From NCBI GenBank assembly GCA_001275005.1, contig JWZX01003254.1, positions 1 through 49,181 of the forward strand: a stretch of DNA of 49,181 nucleotides, in the 5' to 3' direction. This document shows, in pieces, positions 27,798-37,951 of this stretch. Each line of letters opens with the position of its first letter. Within the stretch, counting starts at the first letter, position 1. The position numbers were made by a program, and so were the translations under genes. This DNA comes from Chrysochromulina tobinii (Eukaryota; Haptophyta; Prymnesiales; Chrysochromulinaceae). The notes below the pieces were generated by a model. The model was given only the letters and a program-made list of their open reading frames with translations, did not search any database and was not told where the DNA came from.

Positions 27798-27978
27798 GCT
27801 TCGTCAAATGCTTCGTCAGAAATTGAGAGTTTTTTGTGCACTGGGAGCCCGTCTGTTTCAGTTCATGTAAGCTCTGAGCCTTCTTCTCTCTTTCAACTCC
27901 GCTTTCCGGATAAGTTCGCGGAGAAAGAGCAAGGTGGGAGCGTCTTCTGCACGAGTTTTCTCAAGCGCTCCCGGCAAC

Positions 27979-28938
27979 ATGTATGGCTCTTGCTGCGAGG
28001 AGCAGGACGCGCAGGAGGCGAAGGTGCGCGCGCGTGTGGCCGAGATCAAACGCATAACGGAGGATCGGCTCATGCGAGGCCATAAGGTACGTGAGAACAT
28101 GCGGCGATCCATGCGTCCGACGCATTTTGGCGGGTGCCCAGATCCTTGCTGCGACGGCTGTGGCGGCTGTGACGAAGATGAGGTTGATGGCGAAAGCGGG
28201 GAGACCGACGCGGCGGGAGACCCGTCCATCCGCGCGAAGAAGGCCAACGGCGCCGGAGAAGATGGCGACGAAAGCGACTCCTTTGACGAGGATGCTGACG
28301 AGGAGGCATTCATGGCGCGCATGCGCGCTGCGCGCCTCGAGCAGATGCGCGAGCAGATGCGCGCGACTGCGGGCACGACTGCGCAGCGCCTCTCAGGCCA
28401 TGGCGTGCACGTGCGGCTCCGTGAGGACCAGCCACTCTCGGCGTTGCTCGAGGACCCCACGGACGACTCGCCTGTAATCGCACACATCGCCGCAGGCGAC
28501 GGCGAGTCCGAGGCGTGCCTGTGGGTCGAGGACGCGCTGCGCCGCGCCGCACCCGAGCTGCCCTTCGCGCGCCTCGTGACCGATTTGAGCTGCTCTGGCG
28601 GCCAGCCGCCCGACTTTTTGCCCTTCGTGTGCAAGCTCCCAGTGCTCCTGGTCGTCGAGCGCGGTGTTGTGAGCGGCGTGTGCGATACGCTCGGGGAGCA
28701 CCGCGAGCCGGAGGCTATCCGCGCGCTCATAAGCCGATGGCTCGCCAATGAGCGTGTGCGGCTTGCCGAGGTCGCCACCGCCGCTGCCAGAGCAGCCGCC
28801 GCCGCCGACGACGACGACGACGACAACGACGACGACGGGCCGGGCTCGTACTGCGGCCGCCCGGGATGTCGCTCGTACCCGCACGAGCACGTGGGCAGCA
28901 AGGCGATGGGCGGTGATGGGATGCCAACTCCGATGTAG
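27979..28938 (+). CDS. Phosducin-like / thioredoxin-fold protein (TXNDC9/PLP-like)
   Basis: About 319 residues from the ATG at 27979 (MYGSCCEEQDAQEAKV). The N-terminal helical part includes a Cys-rich patch (CPDPCCDGCGGC), an acidic region and the helix EEAFMARMRAARLEQMREQM, which matches the helix preceding the thioredoxin fold in phosducin-like proteins. About residues 160-240 form a thioredoxin-like domain (PVIAHIAAGDGESEACLWV, PFARLVTDL, LPVLLVVERGVVSGV) without a CxxC active site at the usual place. Family members are chaperone cofactors for CCT/TRiC folding of tubulin, actin or G-beta. The C-terminus has a GAC-encoded poly-Asp run and a Cys/His-containing tail (YCGRPGCRSYPHEH) that is not typical and might bind metal. 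Confidence 0.75.
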   Translation: MYGSCCEEQDAQEAKVRARVAEIKRITEDRLMRGHKVRENMRRSMRPTHFGGCPDPCCDGCGGCDEDEVDGESGETDAAGDPSIRAKKANGAGEDGDESDSFDEDADEEAFMARMRAARLEQMREQMRATAGTTAQRLSGHGVHVRLREDQPLSALLEDPTDDSPVIAHIAAGDGESEACLWVEDALRRAAPELPFARLVTDLSCSGGQPPDFLPFVCKLPVLLVVERGVVSGVCDTLGEHREPEAIRALISRWLANERVRLAEVATAAARAAAAADDDDDDNDDDGPGSYCGRPGCRSYPHEHVGSKAMGGDGMPTPM

Positions 28939-29082
28939 TCATCACAGGGCCAATATAATTGTAATCGAACAAATTTACTGCACCCCGCTCGCACACACGC
29001 TCCTTTCCGCACTTTTGGCACTACTTTTTCACGCCTCCAAGATTTGGTATCGACTTGCCTTCACTTGCCTTGACTTGACACT

Positions 29083-29104
29083 TTGCTGAATCAATGCTGA
29101 ATCA
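29083..29104 (+). repeat. Tandem 11-bp duplication directly before the ATG at 29105
   Basis: TGCTGAATCAA occurs twice in tandem. It creates an upstream in-frame ATG-like context and sets the 5' leader of the membrane protein gene. Confidence 0.8.
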
Positions 29105-29701
29105 ATGCCACCTTTCTTCCTCACTCGCGCCATCGAAAGCGCGACGTCTATCTTCCTTTCACCCGCCGGCGCCGATCGCGCAGAGTGGCGGCCCGTGATC
29201 TTTTCCAACCGGCCGCTTCCCATCTTCTATCGCGCGTCTTCGTGGGGATATTCAGTTGTGGGCGCGCTGCTGATCATCTTCGCCGAGCAGATGCGCGCGT
29301 GCGACGAGGGATTCTGGTGGCGCGCTGTTGGTGCGGGTCTGTTCGTGCAAGGATTCCTTTCCTACCAAAGCGATGTGGCCATGTGGGGCCGCCATGATGC
29401 TGAGGCGCGCATATGGAAGTTGATTGACCCTCTGCTCGCATCCACACTCACCGTGATGGTAGGGCCTGTGATCTGCAGCCGCATGGCGCTGGGCGTCTTC
29501 ACATTGCCTGAGGAACTCAAACACACGTGGACGCTCGGCGTGGTGATGGCCATCACGTCCAAGCTCATGGGTGCCCGAGCCGCGCGCAGTCCTGACGTCA
29601 AGTGCGAGACAATTCTATTGTGGCATTGCGGCTGGCACGCGCTGCCGCTGGTTGCGGTGTACTGCATACTTGGCATCGTGCAGCATGTCGAAACGAATTG
29701 A
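29105..29701 (+). CDS. Unknown multipass membrane protein
   Basis: An open frame of 198 residues with about four or five hydrophobic segments (GYSVVGALLIIFAEQM, WWRAVGAGLFVQGFL, LLASTLTVMVGPVI, TLGVVMAITSKLM, LPLVAVYCILGIV). It has His and Trp residues in LLWHCGWHALPL near the last segment, and SYQSDV between the second and third. His residues in the last helices recall membrane hydrolases or haemophore-like families, but I do not recognise the family. The ATG is immediately preceded by two tandem copies of TGCTGAATCAA. A coding role is supported by continuous hydrophobic periodicity and a stop shortly after a charged tail. Confidence 0.6.
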   Translation: MPPFFLTRAIESATSIFLSPAGADRAEWRPVIFSNRPLPIFYRASSWGYSVVGALLIIFAEQMRACDEGFWWRAVGAGLFVQGFLSYQSDVAMWGRHDAEARIWKLIDPLLASTLTVMVGPVICSRMALGVFTLPEELKHTWTLGVVMAITSKLMGARAARSPDVKCETILLWHCGWHALPLVAVYCILGIVQHVETN

Positions 29702-30167
29702 GTCACCCTCTGCGAGCCCAAGACCCGAAGGCGAGGTTCAAAAATAGATCCGCATCCGGGCCGCCAAGACCGAGCAGGCGAAGTCGTATATATAGGATCC
29801 ACCAACCACCATCCCGCCAAGGTTGACGTCAATGACGTTGTCCATTTTTATATACGTTCGCAATCGCGGGCGCGGTGGCTTTGGTGACTGGGTGTGTTCT
29901 GGGTGTGTGGCCGGTTCGTGGCCCGGTTACATCTTACTGACATCTTACTATACCTGAAAAGCCCGAGACGCGACCACTCGGCGTCGAGGAGACGCCTTCG
30001 CGCACCAAGCACCCTTGTGTGGGAACGTCCCCCGCCGTCCTCACAGTTGGGGTGCTGGGGGCGGGCGCTTGGCGGCGCGCGCGTTGCACCCCTCGGTCTG
30101 GTGCCATGTCTAGTGCGTGCGGTGTCGTGACCGCGGCTTCGTCAAGCGTCCCCCCGTTCTCACACAC
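29702..30167. other. Intergenic region with a TATA-like stretch
   Basis: It contains CGTATATATAGG near 29783 and TTTTTATATACG near 29845. No open frame with recognisable domains was found. The flanking genes are convergent, so these elements may be incidental or may drive an uncalled transcript. Confidence 0.4.
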
Positions 30168-31580
30168 CTAGTCGCCCCGCACCTCGCCAAAGCGCGTGGC
30201 CACCTGGTCGATGCTCGCATTGAGCGCGCGCATCTCGGCGTCTAGGGCGGCGAGCTCGTCAACAAACGTCGAGCCGCCGGACTGCTGAGGCTCTGGCTGG
30301 GGCATGTGATGGGGCTGTTGAGGCTGGGCCTGCGTAGGTGGCGGCGGATGAATGAAGGTCCGTAGATGCGGCGGTGGCTGAGAGGGCGGCACGGCCGGCA
30401 AGAGGAAAGAGGGCGGAAAGAGAATCCGTGTTCCGCCCTTGGTGCTTCGCTCCTCGTCGTCCTCCGTACGGCGGCTGGCCGCGGCGCCTGCGCCCATGCC
30501 CGCATACGTGCCAGTGCCTGGGCATGCCGCATGGCCAGTGCTGCCGTGGGCGGGTGGCTCGTTCGCATCCAAGGTGCGCACTGCCTTCCAAGGAGGTTGC
30601 TCCGTATACGAAGAAGACTCGTCGGCTCGCACACCTTGCATGCAAGTGCTCACCACGGCGCCGTCTCCCCACGAAGAGGACTCGTCGGTTCGCACGCTGG
30701 GCATGGCGGCGACCGCGCCTCGCCTTGGTGCAGCGTGTAGGCCAGCAGCGGAGATCACAGTGGAGATGATCGTGGGAGGTGGCTGCACTGCTCGGGAGGG
30801 CTCAACTACGGTTGAAGACCGCGCCCACGGCGATCGATCCGGAGGGGGAGTGGGACGCTGCGCCGGTGGCGGCGGCGGCGCCGCCGCCTGCGTTGGGAGC
30901 GGTCGCTTGTGCGGCGATGGCGGGGGCGGTTGTTGCCGCTGCGCTTCCGCCCGCGCCTCCGCCAAGGCCCGTTGCTGCTCCGCAAGCGCCGCGGTGGCGC
31001 GCTGCACGCCGGCCTCGTGCTGCTGGTGCAGCTGCTCGAGCTCGCGATCTCGCCTCTCGAGCTCGCGCCGATGCTCTTCCGCCATACGCTCGGCTCGACG
31101 CTCGGCCTCCGCCTGCTGCTTTTCGAGGGCCTTGGCATGCTGCTTCTCTGCGTGGGTGAGCCTGCGCGCCATCTCCACCTCGAGCTCGGACCGAACGGCC
31201 GCCTGCGCCTCGTTCACGCGCCTCGTCCACTCACTCGTCGCCTCAGCCATAGCCGCGCGTAGCTGCTGATCGTACACCATCTCGCGCTCGCTCTGCGCCG
31301 CCTGCAGCCCGACGATCGTTTGCTGGTACTTGGCGATCAGGCTCTGAGTGCGCTGCTGCTGCCCGCTCGCGCTGTGCAGCTCGTCCCGCGCCTCGCGAAG
31401 CTCGCGCCGCAGCCAGCGCACCTCCGACTGCGTCCCCTGAACCATGGTTATCTTATACTCTGACGACGGCCCGGCCGCACCCGCCGTGCTTGCGAGTGCA
31501 GACGCGCCGCCGCGAGGCAGCAGGCTCTTGCGCTCGCTCTTGCGCTCGCTCTTGCGCTCGGGCCTGGAGGCACTCGCAAG

Positions 31581-31612
<32 letters not shown>

Positions 31613-33003
31613 TGTCATCACCGCTGCTGCCGCTGGCGCATCGCCGAGAGCTCGGCATGGCGCTCGCCTCCGCAACGGCCACGCCTGCAAAGGCACCACC
31701 GACGTCGCGTGCACTAGAGCCTGCTTCGTCGCCCCACTCAGTGCCGTGCCGCCCGCGCCCAGCGAAACCCGACGACGGCTCAGCACTGGGTGCAAGCGAT
31801 GATGGCGTACCTGGCCACAATGGGCGTGGGAGCGGGCTCGGCGGTGCCATCGCGACCGGTACGAAGCCCGGTGCCAGCAGGCGTGAGTCCACCATCAGCC
31901 GTATCGTGCGCCACGTCGTCCGGCGGCTCCACCACAGTCGCCGACTCGAGGGCCGCTGCCCCTATCTCCTGCTGGAGCTCGTGAATCACCAAAGCGAGCC
32001 GCCCTACACTCCCGACGCCTTGGCCGCCCCCCAGCCCCCCGTCGATGGAGAAGGCCTCGCGGCGGAGCGTCTCGGCAAGCCGACTCAGCCGCTCGAAACG
32101 CTCCGCCACGCGTGTCGCGCGGCTGCTCAGCTCGTACTGCAAGCTCTCGAGTCGGCTCTTGAAGCGGCTGAGCGCCTGGCGCGTTCGCACGCCGCTCTCT
32201 GCCAGCGCCGCCGCTGCCTCGTCGCGCGCCGCTTCGGCAGCCAGCCGACGCTCGCACTCGCGCGCGGCGGAGGCACGTGCGAGATCGAGCTGTGCCTCCA
32301 TCGCCTCGGCCACCTCTTTCGCCTCGCGCGTGATGGCAGTCGCCTCTGCATGCTCCACTTCCGCCTTCGCGAGCTTCGCCTCTGCCTTGTCGCGCTCGGC
32401 GGCCGCCGCCAGGCGCGCCGCGATAGCTTCTTGCTTGAGTGCCTCCGCGGGCTCACGCCACGCTGCGCGCGCCGCTTCGTGCCGCGTGCGCTCGTCGGCC
32501 AGTGTTGCCTCGTGCTGCGCTCGCAACTCCGCCAACGCGGCCTCGCCCTGCGCATGCGCTGCGGCCCGCGCCTCAAGCAGCGCCGCGGAGTGCTCGCCAC
32601 GCGCCTTGGCCAGAGCCTCCTCACCCTTGGCGAGCGCCTCGGCGACCATGCTACGTGCCGCGTCGCGAGCCATCTCGGCCTCATTGCGGGCAGCCTCCGC
32701 CGCCTCCCGCCGCTCTCGGTCACGCCCCGCCTCTTTCTTGGCGCTGACGAGGCGGTCACCCACCGGACCGACAAGGTCGGCCGCATCCTGCTCGGCGCGG
32801 ATGAGTTCGCGGTGGAGCACTTCCATCTGTACCTTCATCGTCGCGCGCTTGCGCTGCACATCGCCGAGTGACTCTTGCGCCGTCGCCGCGGCGCGTGCTG
32901 AGGCGATCACGCGGGCCTCGCAGCGGCTGAGAGCCGTGCGGCTCTCGAGCAGCTGCCGGCGCAGGTGCGGCAGCGGCCATCGATGAAAGGTGCACTCGTC
33001 ATT

Positions 33004-33037
<34 letters not shown>

Positions 33038-33075
33038 TCGTCCGTGGGCGCGTCGGCCAGTGGAATTGCCGCCAT
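30168..33075 (-). CDS. Coiled-coil protein, probably two exons joined near 31.8 kb
   Basis: Two minus-strand frames overlap: 33075-31780 (431 codons) and 31895-30168 (575 codons). Both encode Ala/Glu/Arg-rich coiled coils (AAERDKAEAKLAKAEVEHAE; AERMAEEHRRELERRDRELE). The upstream part starts with a poly-Asp run. The downstream part ends with a disordered Pro/Ser-rich tail and a short helix (FVDELAALDAEMRALNASID). A GT-AG intron of 97 bp (31810-31714, donor AG/GTACGC, acceptor CTCTAG) would join them in frame to about 936 residues, and its length fits the other introns here. Other phase-compatible splice pairs exist, and two separate genes are also possible. The function is structural or scaffold-like by inference; I cannot name a family. 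Confidence 0.6.
33001..33033. repeat. GTC/GAC trinucleotide repeat
   Basis: This run encodes poly-Asp near the N-terminus of the coiled-coil protein on the minus strand. Confidence 0.85.
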
Positions 33076-33273
33076 TGACTTACCGGTAGCAGTTCAACAC
33101 AGATTTTAATGAGTTCCCTCAAGCCAAATCACTTGACCCACAGGAGCGCGGCCCCGCGTGAGGTGATTTGGGTCGCGGCTCTCTGAGATATGAGAGTGCA
33201 TTATAGAAGACACTGGTTCACAAATTCGCTGGGGCGCGCCGTCCACAAAGTCAAAGAGGAGACGATTCCGTGT

Positions 33274-33300
33274 AAGTCAAGTCAAGTGTTGACTTGACTT
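33274..33300. repeat. Perfect 12-bp hairpin at the end of the SGNH hydrolase gene
   Basis: AAGTCAAGTCAA (33274-33285), a 3-base loop, and TTGACTTGACTT (33289-33300) are perfectly complementary. The stop codon of the hydrolase frame (33277-33279) falls inside one arm. Confidence 0.9.
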
Positions 33301-34098
33301 GACTTCCGTTTTGGCCGGGCAGCAGGGGATTGGGAACAGGTCCCAGTCTCGCAGAGCATCCATGGCAGCCTCGCGAAGGAAGTCTTGCTCCTCATCGCCA
33401 AGCGCACTGCTGCCAGCAGGCAAGTGGCAGGCACGTTCAGCACCCAGCATGACCGCGCGAATGGTCACAGCGTTGAGCCATCGACCTGCAATGGTCGGGT
33501 GCTCCTCATCGGGATCGAGCAGAGGGCAGCTCTCATCACGCTCGAAGGCCAGCTGGTGTGCGAGACCGGCAGGTGCAATCGCCACTTTGTGAGCCTGTTC
33601 CACGAGCTTGTGCGCCATGCAAATGTCAAGAAGGCTTGTGTGCGCAAGGCGGCGGTAGGCATGCGTCATGAAGACCACCGGCACCGCACCGGCTTCACGG
33701 ATGGCGGCGATAAACTTGGCCACCGCGCGCTCAAACTGCTCATGGATGGCGACCCATCGCTCGCGTGAATCAGAGCGGCTCGTCTTGTACTCGGGCGGGT
33801 CGTCTTGCAGAACGACGACATCCCATGCGCCATCGCGGATCTGCTTCTGTGCCTCTCCAATCTTCCAGATTTGGGCCAATGTCGCACCCGGCACAGTCTC
33901 CTCGTGAGCGTCGAATCCCCACTCTCGCCATAGCACGTCTTGTCCGCCAGCCCAATAGGTGAGGCTGTTGCCGATGAACAGCACCCGCTTTCCAACAAAC
34001 GCAGCCGAGCCCAGCAAGCCTGCGTGATCATGACTTAATGTGAGGCTCAGCCGCGCCTCCTCATCTCGTCTGCTGAAGGCGAGGAGGATGGACTGCAT
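33277..34098 (-). CDS. SGNH/GDSL-type hydrolase
   Basis: About 273 residues from the ATG at 34098 (MQSILLAFSRR). The SGNH blocks are visible: block I as VLFIGNSLTYW with the nucleophile Ser, a strand VVVLQDDPPEY in place of block III, and block V as DPDEEHPTIAGRWLNA with the catalytic Asp and His spaced Asp-x-x-His. Members cleave esters (lipids, acetyl groups on polysaccharides, thioesters). The substrate here is unknown. No convincing signal peptide is seen, so it may be cytosolic. The last residues (EVKSSQHLT) are encoded by a hairpin repeat and may be a recent extension. It is divergent from the ValRS gene by 200 bp. Confidence 0.83.
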   Translation of the reverse strand: MQSILLAFSRRDEEARLSLTLSHDHAGLLGSAAFVGKRVLFIGNSLTYWAGGQDVLWREWGFDAHEETVPGATLAQIWKIGEAQKQIRDGAWDVVVLQDDPPEYKTSRSDSRERWVAIHEQFERAVAKFIAAIREAGAVPVVFMTHAYRRLAHTSLLDICMAHKLVEQAHKVAIAPAGLAHQLAFERDESCPLLDPDEEHPTIAGRWLNAVTIRAVMLGAERACHLPAGSSALGDEEQDFLREAAMDALRDWDLFPIPCCPAKTEVKSSQHLT

Positions 34099-34298
34099 GC
34101 GCAAAAACACGTTGTGTGAACAGTCAGTGAACAAGTCAAAAAATTACAGAGATTTCTGCGCCCTCGACCTCGATGATTGAACCGTTTCGAGGAGTGCGTA
34201 AACGGCGAATTCTTCACGATGTGTTTATCTTTGCTGGCTGGCGTCTTGCGGAATAGAGGAGGGAGCCACGTTCTACCTCATCGGACGAAGATCACATC

Positions 34299-37200
34299 AT
34301 GGCACCGAAAAAGAAGGAGAAGGACCCAGACCTCGACCCGTCCGCTGCGGCGCGTGCCTACGTCAACCCGACGCCCAAAGGCGAGTGCAAGAGCATGTCC
34401 GAGCCGATGGAGCCAAGCTACAAGCCGCATGCCGTCGAGGCGTCTTGGAATGATTGGTGGGAGGCATCCGGGTACTACCTGGCGTCGAGCGACCCAGAGG
34501 ACAACCGGCCGAAGTTTTCCATCTGCCTGCCGCCACCCAACGTCACCGGCGCGCTCCACCTGGGCCACGCGCTCACCGTGGCCGTGCAGTACCTGCTCTG
34601 CCGGTGGCACCGCATGCGAGGCTACAACGTGCTCTGGATCCCTGGCACGGACCACGCAGGCATCGCGACGCAGGTGGTGGTCGAGAAGCTGCTCAAGAAG
34701 AGCGGGCAGCCGAACCGGCACGAGATGGGGCGCGAGGCCTTCGTCGCCAAGGTGTACGAGTGGAAGGACAAGTACGGCAACAAAATCTATAGCCAGATGC
34801 GTCGGATGGGCTGCTCGCTCGACTGGTCACGCGAGGTGTTCACAATGGACCCGCCGCGCGCGCGCTCGGTGCAGGCGGCGTTCCTGCAGTTCCACAAGGA
34901 CAAGGTCATCTACCGCGACGTGCGCCTCACCAACTGGTGCTGCGCGCTGCAGTCGGTCATCTCCAATCTGGAGGTTGACCAGGAGCCGATCACCAAGCGC
35001 ACCAAGAGGAAGGTGCCCGGCCACAAGTTCGATTCGTATGTCTTTGGCGTGATCTGGTCGTTTGCGTACAAGGTCGAGGGCTCGGACGAGGAAGTGGTCG
35101 TCGCGACGACGCGTCCCGAGACGATGCTCGGCGACACCGCGGTGGCAGTTCACCCAGACGATCCCCGGTACAAGCAGCTCCACGGACGCTTCCTCGTTCA
35201 TCCCTTCGTGCCACGCAAGATCCCGATCGTGACGGACGCGGTGCTCGTCGACATGAGCTTCGGGACGGGCGCGGTCAAGGTCACGCCCGCGCACGACCCG
35301 AATGATTTCAAGTGCGGCCGCCGTAACGGCCTCGAGGAGATCACGATCTTCACTGATGAGGGTCAGATGGCGGCCAATTGCGGACAGTTTGAGGGCATGA
35401 TGCGCTTCGACGCGCGCGTGGCTGTGCTCAAGGCGCTCAAGGATCTTGGGCTCTTCCGCGGCGAGCAGGATAACGCAATGACCATCCCCATCTGCAGCCG
35501 GACTGGTGACATCATCGAGCCAGTCCTCAAGCCCCAGTGGTGGGTCGATTGCACCGGGATGGCAAAGCGCGCCGCGGACGCAGTGCGCAACGGCGAGCTG
35601 ACCATCCTGCCCAAGGAGGCGGAGAAGGTGTGGTTCCACTTCCTTGACAACATCCAGGACTGGTGCGTCTCGCGCCAGCTCTGGTGGGGCCACCGCATCC
35701 CAGCGTACTTTGCCAAGGTCGACGGCGTCGACGTGGGCGTACACGTGGCGGCGACCGAGGCGGAGGCGCGCGAGGCAGCGCTCAAAGAGCACGGCTGCCG
35801 GCCGGAGCAGCTCACGCTCACGCAGGACGAGGACGTGCTCGACACGTGGTTCTCGTCGGGCCTGTTCCCCTTTTCGTGCCTCGGCTGGCCCGACCAATCG
35901 TCGGCCGATTTGCAGGCATGGCACCCGACGTCACTGCTTGAGACGGGCCAAGACATCCTCTTCTTCTGGGTCGCGCGGATGGTCATGTGCTCGCTGCAGC
36001 TCACGAACAAGCTGCCGTTCACCACCGTGTACCTGCACTCGATGGTGCGCGATAAGTACGGTCGCAAGATGTCCAAGTCGCTCGGCAACGTCATCGATCC
36101 TCTAGAGGTCATCGAAGGCGTCTCCCTCGACGCCCTGTGCGCGAAGCTCCGCGAGGGCAATCTCGCCGAGGCCGAGGTGGCCAAGGCCGAGGAGATGAAC
36201 CAGAAGGAGTATCCCCAGGGCATCCCCGAGTGCGGATCGGATGCTCTTCGTTTCGGGCTGCTCGCGCACGTGGGCGTCGGCCGCGACATCAACCTCGACG
36301 TGCAGGCCGTCGCCGGCTACTCCAAGTTCTGCAACAAGTTGTGGAACGCGACGCGCTTCGCCTTCCTGTACCTCGGCACGGACGGCGCGATCTTCACGCC
36401 GCTGCCGCTGAGCGCCGAGCTGGGCGCCCTCCCCGACAAGTGGATCCTCTCCAAGCTCGCCAAGACCGTCGAGACGATGGACAAGCTGCTCAAGGACTAC
36501 CAGATCTCACTCGCGGCCGAGGCAATCTACGCCTTCTGGTACAACTGCCTGTGCGACGTGTACCTGGAGGCGATCAAGCCGGTGATGCAGCTCGACAGCG
36601 CCGAGCCGGCCAATGCCGCCACGAAGCATGCGACACAGACGGTCCTGCACGCGTGCCTAAGTTACGGCCTGCGGCTGCTCCACCCGTTCATGCCGATGGT
36701 CACCGAGGAGCTCTACCACCGCCTCGCGCTGCTCTGCGGCCAGCCGCGCAGCACCGTCATGCTCGCCAAATACCCCGAGCCAGCCGACGCCGTCGGCGCT
36801 CTGCGCTCGGCGGCCGCGGAGGAGACGATGGAGACGCTGATGAAGATCGGCGGCGCCATCCGCGCGCTGCGTGCACTGTACCTCAAGGGCGCGCTCGAGA
36901 AGCACGCGCCACTCATCTACGTCGTGTGCCGGCAGCCCTCGGTCGCGGCGCTCGTCGTGTCGCAGAACGATACCCTTTGCTCGCTCGCGCGCTCGTCCAA
37001 GTCGCCAGCGCCCGAGGCGATCAAGGTGGTACCCGATGGGGAGGCGCCGCCCGCCGGATGCGCCATGGAGGTGCTCGACCGCGACACCGAGGTGCACATC
37101 TTCCTCAAGGGTGTGGTCGACTTCTCTAAAGAGGTGCAGCGGCTCAAGAAGGAGATCGCGAGCGTGCAGGGGTTTCTGGACAAGGTGCTCAAAAAGGTGG

Positions 37201-37331
37201 CCGCGCCCTCGTACTATGAAAAGTGCCCGCAGGCGACCATCGACGAGGACGCCGCGAAGATCGAAGGGTACAAGAGCGAGCTGGTCACGCTGCAGAAGGC
37301 GTGCGACGCGTTCGCGGTGGAGGTGGCATGA
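34299..37331 (+). CDS. VARS: Valyl-tRNA synthetase
   Basis: A class Ia aminoacyl-tRNA synthetase of 1010 residues in a single exon. The HIGH-type motif is in PPPNVTGALHLGHAL (about residues 79-93) and the KMSKS motif in GRKMSKSLGNV (about 590). Between them lies the CP1 editing domain with VATTRPETMLGDTAVAVHP and PAHDPNDF, which removes mischarged Thr. The WWVDCTGMAK and WCVSRQLWWGHRIPAYF blocks are also typical of ValRS. The C-terminal anticodon domain is followed by a coiled-coil arm (KEVQRLKKEIASVQGFLDKV). The N-terminus starts MAPKKKEKDPD without a presequence, so this copy is probably cytosolic. Confidence 0.96.
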   Translation: MAPKKKEKDPDLDPSAAARAYVNPTPKGECKSMSEPMEPSYKPHAVEASWNDWWEASGYYLASSDPEDNRPKFSICLPPPNVTGALHLGHALTVAVQYLLCRWHRMRGYNVLWIPGTDHAGIATQVVVEKLLKKSGQPNRHEMGREAFVAKVYEWKDKYGNKIYSQMRRMGCSLDWSREVFTMDPPRARSVQAAFLQFHKDKVIYRDVRLTNWCCALQSVISNLEVDQEPITKRTKRKVPGHKFDSYVFGVIWSFAYKVEGSDEEVVVATTRPETMLGDTAVAVHPDDPRYKQLHGRFLVHPFVPRKIPIVTDAVLVDMSFGTGAVKVTPAHDPNDFKCGRRNGLEEITIFTDEGQMAANCGQFEGMMRFDARVAVLKALKDLGLFRGEQDNAMTIPICSRTGDIIEPVLKPQWWVDCTGMAKRAADAVRNGELTILPKEAEKVWFHFLDNIQDWCVSRQLWWGHRIPAYFAKVDGVDVGVHVAATEAEAREAALKEHGCRPEQLTLTQDEDVLDTWFSSGLFPFSCLGWPDQSSADLQAWHPTSLLETGQDILFFWVARMVMCSLQLTNKLPFTTVYLHSMVRDKYGRKMSKSLGNVIDPLEVIEGVSLDALCAKLREGNLAEAEVAKAEEMNQKEYPQGIPECGSDALRFGLLAHVGVGRDINLDVQAVAGYSKFCNKLWNATRFAFLYLGTDGAIFTPLPLSAELGALPDKWILSKLAKTVETMDKLLKDYQISLAAEAIYAFWYNCLCDVYLEAIKPVMQLDSAEPANAATKHATQTVLHACLSYGLRLLHPFMPMVTEELYHRLALLCGQPRSTVMLAKYPEPADAVGALRSAAAEETMETLMKIGGAIRALRALYLKGALEKHAPLIYVVCRQPSVAALVVSQNDTLCSLARSSKSPAPEAIKVVPDGEAPPAGCAMEVLDRDTEVHIFLKGVVDFSKEVQRLKKEIASVQGFLDKVLKKVAAPSYYEKCPQATIDEDAAKIEGYKSELVTLQKACDAFAVEVA

Positions 37332-37951
37332 GGCGGCATGTGCGGCGGCCATGCCCGCCGCTGGTGGAGGAGGAGCTCGAGGGCTTTATCATGCGAGCTT
37401 CGTCTCCCTCGATCGTCTCCCTCGATCGTCTCCCGCTCTCTCGCGGCGGCGGGAGGACGACGAGCTTATGAGACGAGCTTGCGCGCGTTCGAGATGCCCA
37501 CGCATTCTGTGAGTGGAGGAGTGCTTTGCGTCGTGTGGTCGGCGCGCGCGCAGCTCGCAGTGCGCAGAGAGACGAGATCGCTGAGTGAGTGCCTCTGTGA
37601 GTCTGACCTCGGAGGCATACCCGATACCGCACGCGCGAGAGGCCGGAAAGTTAGCACCTGGGCTCCCTGCTGGACGCCTCCGCGCCGTCGGCGAGAGGTC
37701 GGGCCTCTCGATTGTTGGCCCTAGCTTGACGTTTCAGCTTTGACCACGAAGATTTTTCCTCGGCGTTGATTCGTCGTTCGTCTATCGAGACGCTGATTGC
37801 AGGCCAATCAGAAACTCGCTTTCTGTGGCGTCCAAGATCTAGACAGGTAATGCAAGGCCCCTCCCTGACGGCGATCGCCATTCTCCCGTCTCCCTGAAAT
37901 CCGCCTGACAGCATACGATTACGTCCAAATCCTCCTCCGCTCTCAGGGGAC
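37332..37951. other. Intergenic region between ValRS and the GLG1-like gene
   Basis: It contains two tandem copies of TCGTCTCCCTCGA at about 37397-37430 and otherwise only short frames. It should hold the ValRS 3' UTR and the promoter of the next gene. No RNA gene is recognised. Confidence 0.5.

Noticed and set aside
31444-32871. 475-codon plus-strand open frame opposite the coiled-coil gene
   Set aside because: It mirrors the coiled-coil coding strand and shows no domain of its own.
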